Notes: a model not told the origin generated them from the sequence alone. Shown: positions 9,961 to 21,121, numbered from the stretch's first letter. The stretch: DNA of 64,000 nucleotides from Endomicrobium sp. (GCA_031266535.1 JAISAS010000004.1:130531-194530); one strand, 5' to 3'. Program-made: numbers and translations.

Positions 9961-11733
9961 TTATCGTTCTTTCTTATTTTTTTCAAGATAAATCATTAAC
10001 ACTGCAATATCTGATGGATTTATTGCATGTAATCTTGAAGCTTGTCCTATAGTTTGTGGACGCATCTTAGAAAATCTTTGTCTTGTTTCTGCAGAAAGAG
10101 AATCTAATTTATTATATTCAAAATTTTTTGGAATTTTTTTATCTTCATTTTTTTTTATCTTATTTGCCATTTTAGATTGAATTTCAATATAACCTTTATA
10201 TTTTTCATGAATATAAATTTCATTTTTTGCTTTTTCAATTGACCAAGGAGATAATTCCTCATCAACAAATAAATTTATTACATCACCTTCACATATATTT
10301 ATAAGTAATTTTTTATATAGCTTAAATTTTTTATACAATTCATCAGATATAAGCCCGATAGAATGTCCTATATCCATAAGTCTCAAATCGGCGTTATCAT
10401 TTCTTACAGAAAGCCTATATTCTGCTCGTGAGGTAAACATTCTATAAGGTTCATCAACACCTTTTGTAGTTATATCATCTATAAGAACTCCAATATAAGA
10501 CTGGTTTCGTTTAAAAACAAGTGGCTCTTTTTCGAGGAATTTAAAACAAGCATTTACACCAGCAACAAATCCTTGCGAAGCAGCTTCTTCATAACCTGTA
10601 GTTCCATTGATTTGCCCACAAAGGAAAAGATTTTCAATATTTTTAGTTTCTAAAGTATTTTTTATTTGTAAAGGATTAGAATAATCATATTCTATTGCAT
10701 ATCCATACCTTATCACCTTAGCATTTTCAAGTCCTGTTATCGAATTTATCATTTTTTGTTGTAAATCAAAAGAAAGGCCAGTATAAAGTCCATTCAGATA
10801 AATTTCATTAGTATTATAACCTTCCGGCTCGACAAAAATATGATGACTCTTTTTTTGCGGATAACGTTGTATTTTTTCTTCTATAGCAGGACAATATCTA
10901 GGACTTTTACTATTAACTTCACCTATACCAATAGATGAAGAATCCAAATTATCAGAAACTATTTCATGTGTTATAGAGTTAGTATAAGTTAGCCAGCAAG
11001 GAAGCTGTTTTAAATTTTTTCTCCATTTTTCAATTACTGTAAAATGAGAAAATGGATGTGGTTTGTCATCTCCTAATTGTTCGAACATTTTTGAATAATC
11101 TATTGAAGCAGCATTAACTCTAGGAGTTGTAGTAGTTTTAAACCTTTCAAGAATTAATCCACAATCTCCTATAAGACATTTTGAAAGATAAGAAGCTTGT
11201 TTTTCATTAAATCTGCCACCTTCAAAATTTATTTTACCAATGTGTATCATCCCATTTAAAAAAGTTCCAGTGGCTATAATAACCATATTTGCATTTATTA
11301 TTTCTCCTGTTAATATTTTTACTCCATAAATTTTTTTATTTTTTACTAAGAGAGTTGTAACTTCAGATTGTAATATATCGAGATTTTTTTGATTTTGTAG
11401 AGATTTTGACATTAAAATTGAATAAAGTCCTTTATCACATTGAGCTCTCGGTGACCAAACAGCAGGTCCTCTTGAGCTATTTAACATCTTAAATTGTAAA
11501 CCAGCATAATCAGTTATTAATCCCATTTCACCACCCATAGCATCAATTTCCCTAACCATCTGTCCTTTTGCAATACCTCCAATAGCAGGATTACAAGACA
11601 TTTTTGCTATAGAATCCACATTTAACGTTATCACTAGAGTTTCTATTCCTATTCTTGCACACGCCAAAGCCGCTTCACAACCCGCGTGTCCTGCTCCTAC
11701 AACTATTATATTATATTTTTTGCTCATGGCCAT
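9961..11733 (-). CDS. mnmG: tRNA uridine-5-carboxymethylaminomethyl modification enzyme MnmG
   Basis: VVGAGHAGCEAALA, MSCNPAIGGIAKGQMVREIDA, GQINGTTGYEEAASQG. Confidence 0.97.
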   Translation of the reverse strand: MAMSKKYNIIVVGAGHAGCEAALACARIGIETLVITLNVDSIAKMSCNPAIGGIAKGQMVREIDAMGGEMGLITDYAGLQFKMLNSSRGPAVWSPRAQCDKGLYSILMSKSLQNQKNLDILQSEVTTLLVKNKKIYGVKILTGEIINANMVIIATGTFLNGMIHIGKINFEGGRFNEKQASYLSKCLIGDCGLILERFKTTTTPRVNAASIDYSKMFEQLGDDKPHPFSHFTVIEKWRKNLKQLPCWLTYTNSITHEIVSDNLDSSSIGIGEVNSKSPRYCPAIEEKIQRYPQKKSHHIFVEPEGYNTNEIYLNGLYTGLSFDLQQKMINSITGLENAKVIRYGYAIEYDYSNPLQIKNTLETKNIENLFLCGQINGTTGYEEAASQGFVAGVNACFKFLEKEPLVFKRNQSYIGVLIDDITTKGVDEPYRMFTSRAEYRLSVRNDNADLRLMDIGHSIGLISDELYKKFKLYKKLLINICEGDVINLFVDEELSPWSIEKAKNEIYIHEKYKGYIEIQSKMANKIKKNEDKKIPKNFEYNKLDSLSAETRQRFSKMRPQTIGQASRLHAINPSDIAVLMIYLEKNKKER

Positions 11734-11971
11734 TATATCCCAAATTTTTTTATTTAAAACATAAACTTAAAAAACAAAACTGTTAAAATTAGAAATACTA
11801 TATCAATAATTGATATAAAATAAAACAAAGAATCAGATTTAAACAAAGTAATAATAAAAAATCCTCTAAATATATTCTAATAACTTTAAATTATGTAAAT
11901 TTTGCATAATTTATCAGTAGTATCACGTATTTTTATTAAATCTATGTTATATAATGTCAATAAAATAAATT

Positions 11972-13285
11972 TTATAACCCTTCCATACTAGAAAGTTCCA
12001 TTTGCTTTAGAAAATCTTCATTAGATTTAGAATGTATCAACCTCTTACTCAATTCTTCCATAACCTCTATAGAATTCATTGAATTCATCCATTTTCTTAT
12101 TATCCACATCTTATTTTTCTCATTTTCGTTTAAAAGAAGTTCTTCTTTTCTTGTACCTGAACGTAAAAGGTCTATTGCTGGAAATATTCTTCTATCAGCA
12201 AGCTTTCTATCAAGATAGATTTCACAATTTCCAGTTCCTTTAAATTCTTCAAAAATAACATCGTCCATTCTACTTCCTGTTTCAACAAGAGCAGTTCCTA
12301 TAATAGTAAGACTACCACCTTCTTCAATATTTCTAGCCGCACCAAAAAATCTTTTAGGTCTTTGCAAAGCATTTGAGTCAAGCCCACCTGATAGGACTCT
12401 TCCACTTGATGGGATAGCTGTATTATATGCTCTTGCAAGTCTTGTAATAGAATCCAAAAGGACGACAACGTTTTTACCATTTTCAACCATTCTCTTAGCT
12501 TTCTCTATCACCATTTCAGCAACCTGTATATGTCTATCAGATGGTTCATCAAAAGTTGATGAAATTACTTCCCCATTAACTGAACGTTGCATATCTGTGA
12601 CTTCTTCTGGCCTTTCATCTATCAACAAAACCATAAGTACAATATTAGAATTATTTTCTGTTATTGCATTTGCTATTTTCTGCAAAAGAACAGTTTTACC
12701 TGTTCTTGGAGCTGCATTAATTAAAACTCTTTGTCCTTTACCAATTGGAACAAGCATATCTATAATTCTTGTAGACACTTCTTCTCTTTTAGTTTCAAGA
12801 ATTATTTTTTCATTAGGATATAGAGGTGTTAAATTATCAAAGAAAACACGATCTCTTATATTCTCAAGATTTTCTTGCCCATTTATTGACTTAACTTGTA
12901 AAAGAGCAAAATAACGTTCTTGCTGTGCCTGAGGAGGACGAACATATCCAGCTACCGTATCACCCTTTCTTAAAGCAAATTTTTTTATCTGTGAAGGAGA
13001 TATATATATATCATCTGGACCTGGTAAATAATTGTAATCTGGAGATCGTAAGAAACCGAAACCATCTGGCAGTATTTCTAGAACACCCTCATCATAAACC
13101 AATTTATTGATTTTTGTTTTAGCTTCAAAAATCCTTGCTATCAACTCTTGTTTTCTCAATCCGGCAATAGAATCAAGTTTGAAATTCCTAGCCACTTCTA
13201 TAAGCTCTATCATTGTTTTTTTAGACAGAACAGATACATCCATAGACATGTCTTTTCCCATTAATCCTCCAGAATTTTTAAACAA
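11972..13285 (-). CDS. rho: Transcription termination factor Rho
   Basis: [15 protein letters not shown] Walker [28 protein letters not shown]. Confidence 0.97.
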   Translation of the reverse strand: MFKNSGGLMGKDMSMDVSVLSKKTMIELIEVARNFKLDSIAGLRKQELIARIFEAKTKINKLVYDEGVLEILPDGFGFLRSPDYNYLPGPDDIYISPSQIKKFALRKGDTVAGYVRPPQAQQERYFALLQVKSINGQENLENIRDRVFFDNLTPLYPNEKIILETKREEVSTRIIDMLVPIGKGQRVLINAAPRTGKTVLLQKIANAITENNSNIVLMVLLIDERPEEVTDMQRSVNGEVISSTFDEPSDRHIQVAEMVIEKAKRMVENGKNVVVLLDSITRLARAYNTAIPSSGRVLSGGLDSNALQRPKRFFGAARNIEEGGSLTIIGTALVETGSRMDDVIFEEFKGTGNCEIYLDRKLADRRIFPAIDLLRSGTRKEELLLNENEKNKMWIIRKWMNSMNSIEVMEELSKRLIHSKSNEDFLKQMELSSMEGL

Positions 13286-13426
13286 ATTATTTGATTATTA
13301 TTATATTAATAGATTTTCACGATATCCTACTAATCTGATTTGATTTACTATTTTCAATTAAGATTACTTGTACTTTGATTTGAAAAAAAATTACATCTAA
13401 ATTAAATCATTGAGATTTTACCTTAT

Positions 13427-14020
13427 TTATTTCATAGATGTCAATAATACATATAAATTTTTTATTTTTTTTTTCAAGTCTCTTTTAGAACCTATATTAT
13501 CTATAGTAAAATCAGCAAGTTCAATTTTTTTTTCTATAGACATTTGAGAACAAATTCTCCTTTTTATTTGTTCCACATTTAATTTATCACGATATGCAAA
13601 ACGTTTGATTTGAACATCATACGGTATCCATATAACCACGGTCTTATAACACATCTTATCTAAACCTACTTCAAAAAGAAGAGGTGCATCAATTACTATA
13701 TTATCGTACTGATTTATCTTCTGCTTCATCATTTCGTATGTTTTTAGAATAATATAAGGATGTAGAATTTTCTCAACTATAAGTTTTATTTTTTTATCTG
13801 AAAAAATTATGTCAGCAAGTTTTTTTCTATTTAAAGTTCCGTCAAAATATAAAATATCACTTCCTAAATTATTTATAAGTTCATTCAAAGCTGGCATACC
13901 CCTATCAACAACATCATAAGAAATCTTATCAACATCTATGATATATGCACCAAACATTTTAAAATATTTAGCACTTTCACTTTTACCCATAGCAACACCA
14001 CCTGTTAAACCTATTATCAT
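13427..14020 (-). CDS. coaE: Dephospho-CoA kinase
   Basis: MIIGLTGGVAMGKSE P-loop, DAPLLFEVG. Confidence 0.92.
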   Translation of the reverse strand: MIIGLTGGVAMGKSESAKYFKMFGAYIIDVDKISYDVVDRGMPALNELINNLGSDILYFDGTLNRKKLADIIFSDKKIKLIVEKILHPYIILKTYEMMKQKINQYDNIVIDAPLLFEVGLDKMCYKTVVIWIPYDVQIKRFAYRDKLNVEQIKRRICSQMSIEKKIELADFTIDNIGSKRDLKKKIKNLYVLLTSMK

Positions 14021-14084
14021 AAAACTCCATACATATTTTTATAAACCAAACACTAAATAGTTATTAAAAAAACATACGTTCTTA

Positions 14085-14332
14085 TTAATTTATAATTTCA
14101 CATTTAAAAAACCAAAATAAACTTTTAACCTCAAATATTAAAAGCTTTTTATAATTACAATCTTTAATACTATAAGAATACTTGTTAGCAATATTTTTTA
14201 ACTCAAAAAACAATTGATTATTTTTAAAACTTAAATAAACGATATACTTTATACAAATTGTATTAGAAAAGATTTTTGCTAAATTACGAGAGACATAACA
14301 TTTTCTATAAAAGTAATTTTATAACCAACATT
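14085..14332 (-). pseudogene. Putative decayed polA continuation (exonuclease-like/linker region remnant)
   Basis: After the polA TGA stop the same frame continues NVGYKITFIENVMSLVI, then a shifted frame is open for about 75 codons (RKCYVSRNLAKIFSNTICIKYIVYLSFKNNQLFFELKNIANKYSYSIKDCNYKKLLIFEVKSLFWFFKCEIIN-stop). No polymerase domain follows before coaE. Confidence 0.4.
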
Positions 14333-15214
14333 TCAAAATAAATATTGTTGTGCTGAAATAAACTTATTTTTAGTTAAATACTTATCTAGTAAACTTCTAA
14401 ATCCATATTTCTCTAGAAATAGAGTTACTTTATTTAAATCTAAATTTCTATTTTCAAATTCTGACATTTTATAACGTAAAGGGACTTGTCTGTTTAATTC
14501 TATCAATTTTTTACTTAACAAAGCTTCATTTTTACCTTCATTAATCAATACTCCTATTTTTTTTTTAATAAACTCTACATTCTTTAACACATTTTCAAGA
14601 TTACCAAATTCTTTTATAAGTTTTACTGCAGTTTTTTTCCCAATACCTTTTACACCTGGGATGTTATCAGTAACATCTCCCATTAAAGCAAAAACATCAA
14701 CAAGTTGCTTGGGTTCAACTTCATATTTTTTTTCAATATATTGTTTGTTGTACATAACATCTTTACCGTTCCAAACCAAAATTTTTTCATCTTCAATTAA
14801 TTGAAAAATATCTTTATCTCTAGTTACTATTACAGCCTGTATATTATTTTTTTTACTATTCTGAGTTAATGTAGCAATCAGGTCATCTGCTTCATATCCT
14901 TGTACTTCTATTCCTAAAATATCTAAAGCTTTTGTAGCTTTTCGTGCAATAAGCATCTGAGCTATAAGCGCATCATCAAGTGGCTTTCTATTAGCTTTAT
15001 AACTTTTAAACATATTATGCCTAAAGTTTTTTGATGGATAGTCAAAACAAACTGAAATATAATCTGGATTAAAATTATTTTTAATTTTGAACAATAATTT
15101 CATAAAACCATAAACCGCATTAATTTGCTGATTATCTGAAGTAAAAAGATGAGGTAAAGCATGGTATGCTCTATGAATATACATATTTCCATCTATAATA
15201 AAAAATTTTTTCAT
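14333..15214 (-). CDS. polA: Stand-alone 5'-3' exonuclease domain of DNA polymerase I (truncated PolA)
   Basis: FIIDGNMYIHRAYHALP, FDYPSKNFRHNMFKSYKANR, EADDLIATL, GDVTDNIPGVKGIGKKTA; the protein ends after the nuclease/HhH region. Confidence 0.88.
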   Translation of the reverse strand: MKKFFIIDGNMYIHRAYHALPHLFTSDNQQINAVYGFMKLLFKIKNNFNPDYISVCFDYPSKNFRHNMFKSYKANRKPLDDALIAQMLIARKATKALDILGIEVQGYEADDLIATLTQNSKKNNIQAVIVTRDKDIFQLIEDEKILVWNGKDVMYNKQYIEKKYEVEPKQLVDVFALMGDVTDNIPGVKGIGKKTAVKLIKEFGNLENVLKNVEFIKKKIGVLINEGKNEALLSKKLIELNRQVPLRYKMSEFENRNLDLNKVTLFLEKYGFRSLLDKYLTKNKFISAQQYLF

Positions 15215-16179
15215 AAATTTTCTATATAATATTGAGCACTTACTGCTGCTTGAGCACCATCAGACACAGCTGTTACAACTTGTCTCAATCGTTTTTTTCT
15301 TATATCACCACAAGCTAAAACTCCAGCAATAGAAGTACACATATTCTCATCTGTTAAAACATATCCAACATCATCAAGCTTAATATTCGAGATGAAAGAA
15401 GTATTTGGAATTAATCCTATAAAAACAAAAACACCATCTATTTTAAGATCTATCATTTTTTTCGTATTCACATCCATTATTATTACTTTTTCGACATAAT
15501 CACTACCACAAATTTTTTTTAGAATAGTATTATACATTATAAATATATTTTTATGTAACAATACTTTGTCATATAAAATTTTTGTAGATCTCAACTTACT
15601 ACCTCTGTAAACTATAGTTACGCTTCTTGCAAATTTTGAAAGATATATAGATTCCTGAGTAGCAGAATCACTACCACCAACAACTAACACATTTTTATTT
15701 TTATAAAACGGAGCATCACATGTAGCACAAAAAGATACACCATTACCTTTAAATTTTGCTTCACCTGGAATCTTCATCTCTCTTACATGAGTTCCGACAG
15801 CAATAATAATACTTCTACCCTCATAAATGGAATTTATAGTAATTACTTTTTTTATACATTCGTTATCAATTTTTAAAACTTTATCATAAATTATTTTCAC
15901 TCCAAATCTTCTAGCCTGAGCCTCAAGTTTCACAGCAAAATCAAAGCCATTAATTCCCTCATGAAAACCAGGATAATTATCTAAAAAATTCGTTGTTACA
16001 ACATGTCCACCACAAATATTTTCTTCCAAAAGCAAAGCACTAAGCTTAGATCTTGATGCGTATATAGCCGCTGATAATCCAGCTGGACCACCACCTACAA
16101 TAATAACATCATAAATCATAAAAAAATCCTTAAAATCTAATTCCAATTTTACAGTATAATAACTAACTATATTCCACAT
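15211..16179 (-). CDS. trxB: Thioredoxin reductase
   Basis: GGGPAGLSAAIYASR, redox CATC motif (FCATCDAPFY), ACGDIRKKRLRQVVTAVSDGAQAA. Stop overlaps the polA start (ATGA). Confidence 0.95.
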   Translation of the reverse strand: MWNIVSYYTVKLELDFKDFFMIYDVIIVGGGPAGLSAAIYASRSKLSALLLEENICGGHVVTTNFLDNYPGFHEGINGFDFAVKLEAQARRFGVKIIYDKVLKIDNECIKKVITINSIYEGRSIIIAVGTHVREMKIPGEAKFKGNGVSFCATCDAPFYKNKNVLVVGGSDSATQESIYLSKFARSVTIVYRGSKLRSTKILYDKVLLHKNIFIMYNTILKKICGSDYVEKVIIMDVNTKKMIDLKIDGVFVFIGLIPNTSFISNIKLDDVGYVLTDENMCTSIAGVLACGDIRKKRLRQVVTAVSDGAQAAVSAQYYIENL

Positions 16180-16281
16180 TATACTTTATATCTATTAATA
16201 TTTTACATTTAATCTAATAAATATTTTGTAAAGATCAAATTAAACAATATTGAAATCTTATTATAAAATTTCAAATACAAT

Positions 16282-16647
16282 TTATAAATTAAACGTATCA
16301 TCAATATTCTTTTTTATTTCATCTTTAGACTTAAAACCTATTATTTTTTTCATCGGTGTTCCATTTACAAATAGAATCAAACATGGAATAGAAACAATTT
16401 TAAACTTTGAAGATAAAGACATATTTTTATCAATATTAACTTTATATATTTTCACTTTGTTTTCATATTCAATAACAAGCTCATCTATAATTGGAGAAAG
16501 CATTTTACATGGACCACACCACGGAGCCCAAAAATCGACTAATACTGGCTTATTTGATAATAATACTTTTTGCGAAAAATTACTTTCATCAATTTCAATA
16601 ATCATCATAACAGAACTCTCCTTACGATAAGTATTTGTACTTAACAC
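16282..16647 (-). CDS. trxA: Thioredoxin
   Basis: VDFWAPWCGPCKMLSPIIDEL active site. Confidence 0.96.
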   Translation of the reverse strand: MLSTNTYRKESSVMMIIEIDESNFSQKVLLSNKPVLVDFWAPWCGPCKMLSPIIDELVIEYENKVKIYKVNIDKNMSLSSKFKIVSIPCLILFVNGTPMKKIIGFKSKDEIKKNIDDTFNL

Positions 16648-16675
16648 AAAATTATATTACATTTAAAATATTAAA

Positions 16676-17620
16676 TTAAAAAAAACGATCACCAGCTATA
16701 AATTGTCTACCATAAATAAAATCTAAAGCAGTTACGATACGTTTACTTTCAAGTTGTAATTTAATTATTAAAATTTTTCCAACAGCACATAAAACTATAA
16801 ATTTCTTATGTTCGTTCGTAAAGCAAATTTCCCCAAAATTTTTATTTATTGAAGTACTATCAAATATTTCTATTTCTATAAATTTAATTCTTTTGCCAAT
16901 CAATTTACCTTTAGAAACTACTGAATATATTCCAGGCCAAATATATAGCCCCCTAAATTGATTATATACATAACTTGAACTCCTACTCCAATTAACAATT
17001 CCATTCTCTTTTTTTAAAATAGGAGCAAAACTCGGATATCCTATTTGAGGTACTGAACCTAGTAAAGCACTTTGCTTAAGCCTAAGAGTCTCATTCATAA
17101 TATCCACACCTAGAGGAATAAGTTTATCAAACAAAGTTTTAGCATTATCATTTATATTTATACTAAGTTTTTTTTGAATTATTATGTTACCTGCATCAAG
17201 TTTTTCTGAAATATAAAAAGAAGATACACCTGTTTCATGCTCCCCATTACATAAAGCATACTCTACAGGGGCTGCCCCCCTATATTTAGGTAACATAGAA
17301 AAATGTATATTAAAAGTTTTATATTTAGGAATATTAAAAATAGTTTCAGGGATAATCTTCCCGTAGGCTACAACAACACCTATATCAGGATAAAATTTTT
17401 TTATATCATTAATAACATCATATGTAAATTCTTTAGGTTGTATAAAATTTATATTATTTTTTATAGCATAAATTTTTACATGTTTGTAAATAAATTTTTG
17501 TCCTCTTAACGCGCGCTTATCAGGTACAGTAACTACAAAAACTTCGTGATTATTTTTGTGCAAATTTTCAAGATAAACTTTAGAAATAAACGACGTTCCA
17601 AAAAATAGTATTTTCACCAT
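16676..17620 (-). CDS. fmt: Methionyl-tRNA formyltransferase
   Basis: FNIHFSMLPKYRGAAPVEYALCNGEHETGVS. Confidence 0.95.
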   Translation of the reverse strand: MVKILFFGTSFISKVYLENLHKNNHEVFVVTVPDKRALRGQKFIYKHVKIYAIKNNINFIQPKEFTYDVINDIKKFYPDIGVVVAYGKIIPETIFNIPKYKTFNIHFSMLPKYRGAAPVEYALCNGEHETGVSSFYISEKLDAGNIIIQKKLSININDNAKTLFDKLIPLGVDIMNETLRLKQSALLGSVPQIGYPSFAPILKKENGIVNWSRSSSYVYNQFRGLYIWPGIYSVVSKGKLIGKRIKFIEIEIFDSTSINKNFGEICFTNEHKKFIVLCAVGKILIIKLQLESKRIVTALDFIYGRQFIAGDRFF

Positions 17621-18114
17621 TCACCTATTTTTTTCTTTCTTTTTATCTCCCTTTCAAGATTTTTTCTTTTATACCAAGAAAAATAATCTATAAAGAGTTT
17701 TCCATCTAAATGATCCACCTCATGCTGTATTGCTCTGGCTAATAAATTTTGGACTTTAATTACACATACTTTTCTATTCAAATCAATATATCGAACAATA
17801 ATATTACAAAAACGCATTACTTCTCCGCTCACACCAGGAAAAGACAAACAACCTTCCCATGCAAGTACTCTCTTTTCTCCAGAGATAACTTCCGGATTTA
17901 CCATTATAACAGGAGATTTTTTATTAAGATCCACATCAACAACACAAAGTCTCAGTGAAATACCTACCTGCGGAGCAGCAAGTCCTACCCCATCAACCAT
18001 ATACATCACTTCAAGCATATCTAATGCAAGCTTTCTTATATCACTATCAACTACTAAAATCACAGCAGTCTTTCTTCTCAAAACAGGATCGCCATATTTT
18101 TTTATTCTTAACAT
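17614..18114 (-). CDS. def: Peptide deformylase
   Basis: GVGLAAPQVGI, EGCLSFPG, QHEVDHLDG motifs. Confidence 0.96.
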   Translation of the reverse strand: MLRIKKYGDPVLRRKTAVILVVDSDIRKLALDMLEVMYMVDGVGLAAPQVGISLRLCVVDVDLNKKSPVIMVNPEVISGEKRVLAWEGCLSFPGVSGEVMRFCNIIVRYIDLNRKVCVIKVQNLLARAIQHEVDHLDGKLFIDYFSWYKRKNLEREIKRKKKIGEW

Positions 18115-18217
18115 AGTATTATATTAATATTTTACAATATTTAGATACAACAAACAAAACCCTTATAAATTTATAAATAAGCCTTTAATAAAAACAAATA
18201 TATAACAAAAACATTAA

Positions 18218-19810
18218 TTAAATCAGATTATTCTGCTTCTTAATTGCTGCATTTATAAATCCTTTAAAAATAGGATGAGCTTTCATTGGTCTTGAATTAA
18301 ATTCTGGATGAAACTGTACACCAATAAAAAACGGATGATTCTTTATTTCTACAATTTCAGGAAGAACACCATTATGATATGCACTTACATGAAAACCAAC
18401 TTTCTCTAATATATCTATAAACTCAGGATTCATTTCATATCTATGTCTATGTCTTTCATTAATTTTATTAGTTTTATATAAACTGTATGCTAACGTATTT
18501 TTTTTTATTTCAGCCCTATAATTTCCAAGTCTCATAGTACCACCTTTATATTTAATACTTTTTTGTCCATCAAGAATTTTTACTACAGGATATTTTGTGT
18601 TTTTGTCAAATTCAGTAGAATTCGCACCTTCAAGATTTGCTAAATTTCTTGATACTTCTATAACACTACATTGCATACCAAGACATATTCCAAAAAATGG
18701 AATTTTTTTTTCTCTTGCGTATGTTATTGCCTTTACTTTGCCAGCTATTCCTCTGTATCCAAATCCACCCGGGACCAAAATACAGTCACAATACTTCAAT
18801 TTTTCAATCAAATTTTTATCTTCAGATTCGAAATAATACACCTCAACTTTTATCTTTAATTCCGCTGCTGCAAGATTTAAAGATTCATCAATGGACTTAT
18901 AAGCATCTTTCAAATTCGCATATTTTCCAACAACAGCAACCTTAATTATTTTATGGAATTTACTCATCAATTTTATTTTCTTAAACCAGATTTTATTAAA
19001 TTTTTTCTTAGGCTCTATATTAAGTTTGTTCATTACCAACAAATCAACATTCTGTCTATAAAAAAATTCTGGGATATAATAGATTGACGGAGCATCTAAC
19101 GCTTCAATAACATAATTTTTTTTTACATTACAGAAAAGAGATATTTTTTCTTTTAATGAATTATCAATATGGTGCTCTGTTCTGCATATTATCATGTCAG
19201 GAGAGATACCTATTTCTCTTAATTTATTAACTGAATGTTGCGTAGGTTTAGTTTTTAATTCTTGTGCACCAGCAATATATGGAATAAGAGTAATATGTAT
19301 ACTTAAAACATCATCTTTTTTATTTTCAAGCTGAAATTGTCTTACAGATTCCACAAAAGGAAGTCCTTCAATATCTCCAACTGTTCCACCTATCTCAATT
19401 ATGGATATATCACAATTATCTTTTAATGCTACAAAACGTTTTTTTATTTCATCTGTTATATGAGGAATAACTTGAACAGTAGATCCATTATAAAATCCCA
19501 TTCTTTCTCTGTTAATAACAGTTTGATAAATATCACCAGCAGTATTAGTATTTACTTTATTCATATAAATATCTAAAAATCTCTCATAAGTTCCAAGATC
19601 TAAATCTGACTCGGCACCATCTATAGTGACAAAAATTTCTCCATGTTGATAAGGATTCATTGTTCCAGGATCTATATTTATATAAGGATCAAATTTTATC
19701 ATATTCACTTTAAACCCATGTAATTGCAAAAGTTTTCCAATACTTGCACCAGAAATACCTTTACCCAAAGAGCTAACAACACCTCCAGTAATAAAAATAT
19801 ATTTTGTCAT
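18218..19810 (-). CDS. pyrG: CTP synthase
   Basis: KYIFITGGVVSSLGKGI, PYINIDPGTMNPYQHGEIFVT, amidotransferase GICLGMQ. Confidence 0.98.
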   Translation of the reverse strand: MTKYIFITGGVVSSLGKGISGASIGKLLQLHGFKVNMIKFDPYINIDPGTMNPYQHGEIFVTIDGAESDLDLGTYERFLDIYMNKVNTNTAGDIYQTVINRERMGFYNGSTVQVIPHITDEIKKRFVALKDNCDISIIEIGGTVGDIEGLPFVESVRQFQLENKKDDVLSIHITLIPYIAGAQELKTKPTQHSVNKLREIGISPDMIICRTEHHIDNSLKEKISLFCNVKKNYVIEALDAPSIYYIPEFFYRQNVDLLVMNKLNIEPKKKFNKIWFKKIKLMSKFHKIIKVAVVGKYANLKDAYKSIDESLNLAAAELKIKVEVYYFESEDKNLIEKLKYCDCILVPGGFGYRGIAGKVKAITYAREKKIPFFGICLGMQCSVIEVSRNLANLEGANSTEFDKNTKYPVVKILDGQKSIKYKGGTMRLGNYRAEIKKNTLAYSLYKTNKINERHRHRYEMNPEFIDILEKVGFHVSAYHNGVLPEIVEIKNHPFFIGVQFHPEFNSRPMKAHPIFKGFINAAIKKQNNLI

Positions 19811-21121
19811 TTAATTTACCCTTTTATACGTATTTTTTGAAATTTTTGTTGGATATTTTCCAGTAAAACATGCCGTACAAAAAATATTACTTTTTACATT
19901 ATCAAAAGAACAAGATTTAACAAGATTATTTAAATTTAGAAAAGTTAAAGTATTAACATTTAGATATTCCTTCATTTCTTCTATAGAATGATTCGTAGCT
20001 ATTAAATATTCCTTACTAGGCGTATCGATTCCATAATAACATGGACATATTATCGGTGGACAAGATAAAGCAAAATGTATTTTTTTAGCTCCAACATCTC
20101 TTAACATGTTTACTATTTTTTTTGAAGTAGTACCTCTCACTATTGAGTCATCAATGAGTATTATTTCTTTATCTTTTATAACTTCTTTTATTGGACGAAG
20201 TTTAAGATTTGCAGTCAAATCTCTTAAATTCTGTGAAGGTTTAATAAAAGACCTTCCTACATAATGATTTTTTACAAAACCATTTTCAAAAAGTATATTA
20301 GATTCTCTAGAAAATCCTAATGCTGCAAAATATCCTGTATCAGGAACAGGTATAACAACATCAACCTTTACATCCTTCATCTGTTTAGCAAGAAATTTTC
20401 CCATTTTTACTCTAGCTTCCTTTACAGTTTTATAAAACATTATGCTATCAGGCCTTGAAAAATAAACTTGCTCAAAAATACATGTACTTTGTTTTTTAGG
20501 TGTTTTATATAAAAAAGATTTTTTAATTTGCCTTTTTTCTATAACTATAATTTCAGCAGGATTTATATCTCTTATATATTTACCACCTATAACTTCAATA
20601 ACAGCACTTTCTGAAGCTATTATATAAAAATTATTTATTTTTCCTAAGACCAAAGGTCTAAAACCGTTCTCATCTCTTGCACCTATGAGAGTTTTATTTT
20701 TAAGTATTACAAGCGAAAAAGATCCTTCGAGTCTACGTTAATGAACTTGTAACTACATCAACGAAATTGCCTTTTGATGTTGCCATAAAATGAAGCAATA
20801 TTTCTGTATCTGAAGTATGACTAAAAATAGCTCCTTTTTTCAAGAGCATTCTCTTTATTTTATAAAAATTAACAATATTTCCATTGTGAGTTACAGAAAT
20901 ATCATCATGAATACAGTTTATTTGAAAAGGCTGAGCATTTATTAAAGAACTTTTCGACGAAATTGAAACAAGCCCCATTGATTTAAAAGTTCTCATCTTT
21001 TTCTCACCACTTATTGTTATTCCAAAAGACTCTTCTTCTCTATGTTGCAAAGTAATAAGACCTGCCAAAACAAAAATAGAAGCATTTTTATTATTTTCAA
21101 TAGCGCAATTATCCCACACAC
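19811..21121 (-). pseudogene. purF: Amidophosphoribosyltransferase, frameshifted in two places
   Basis: GTG at 21121 opens MCGIIA (catalytic Cys2); a shifted frame carries AIENNKNASIFVLAGLITLQHREEESFGI...QPF...HNGN..SDTE; a further shift at about 20735 restores RRLEGSFSLVIL, leading to the PRTase half (FSRPDS, PDTGYFAALGF, IDDSIVRGTTSKKI). Confidence 0.9.

Noticed and set aside
12100-12108. Perfect DnaA box TTATCCACA
   Set aside because: A single copy inside the rho coding sequence with no clustering; likely chance.
14333-14335. Stop-codon (TGA) recoding at the end of polA
   Set aside because: The frame after TGA ends again after 17 codons and needs a frameshift to continue, so reading TGA as Trp would not yield a longer domain.
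20654-20740. Programmed ribosomal frameshifting in purF
   Set aside because: Two independent indels occur outside a slippery heptamer, and a catalytic-domain segment is also missing; decay explains the data better.
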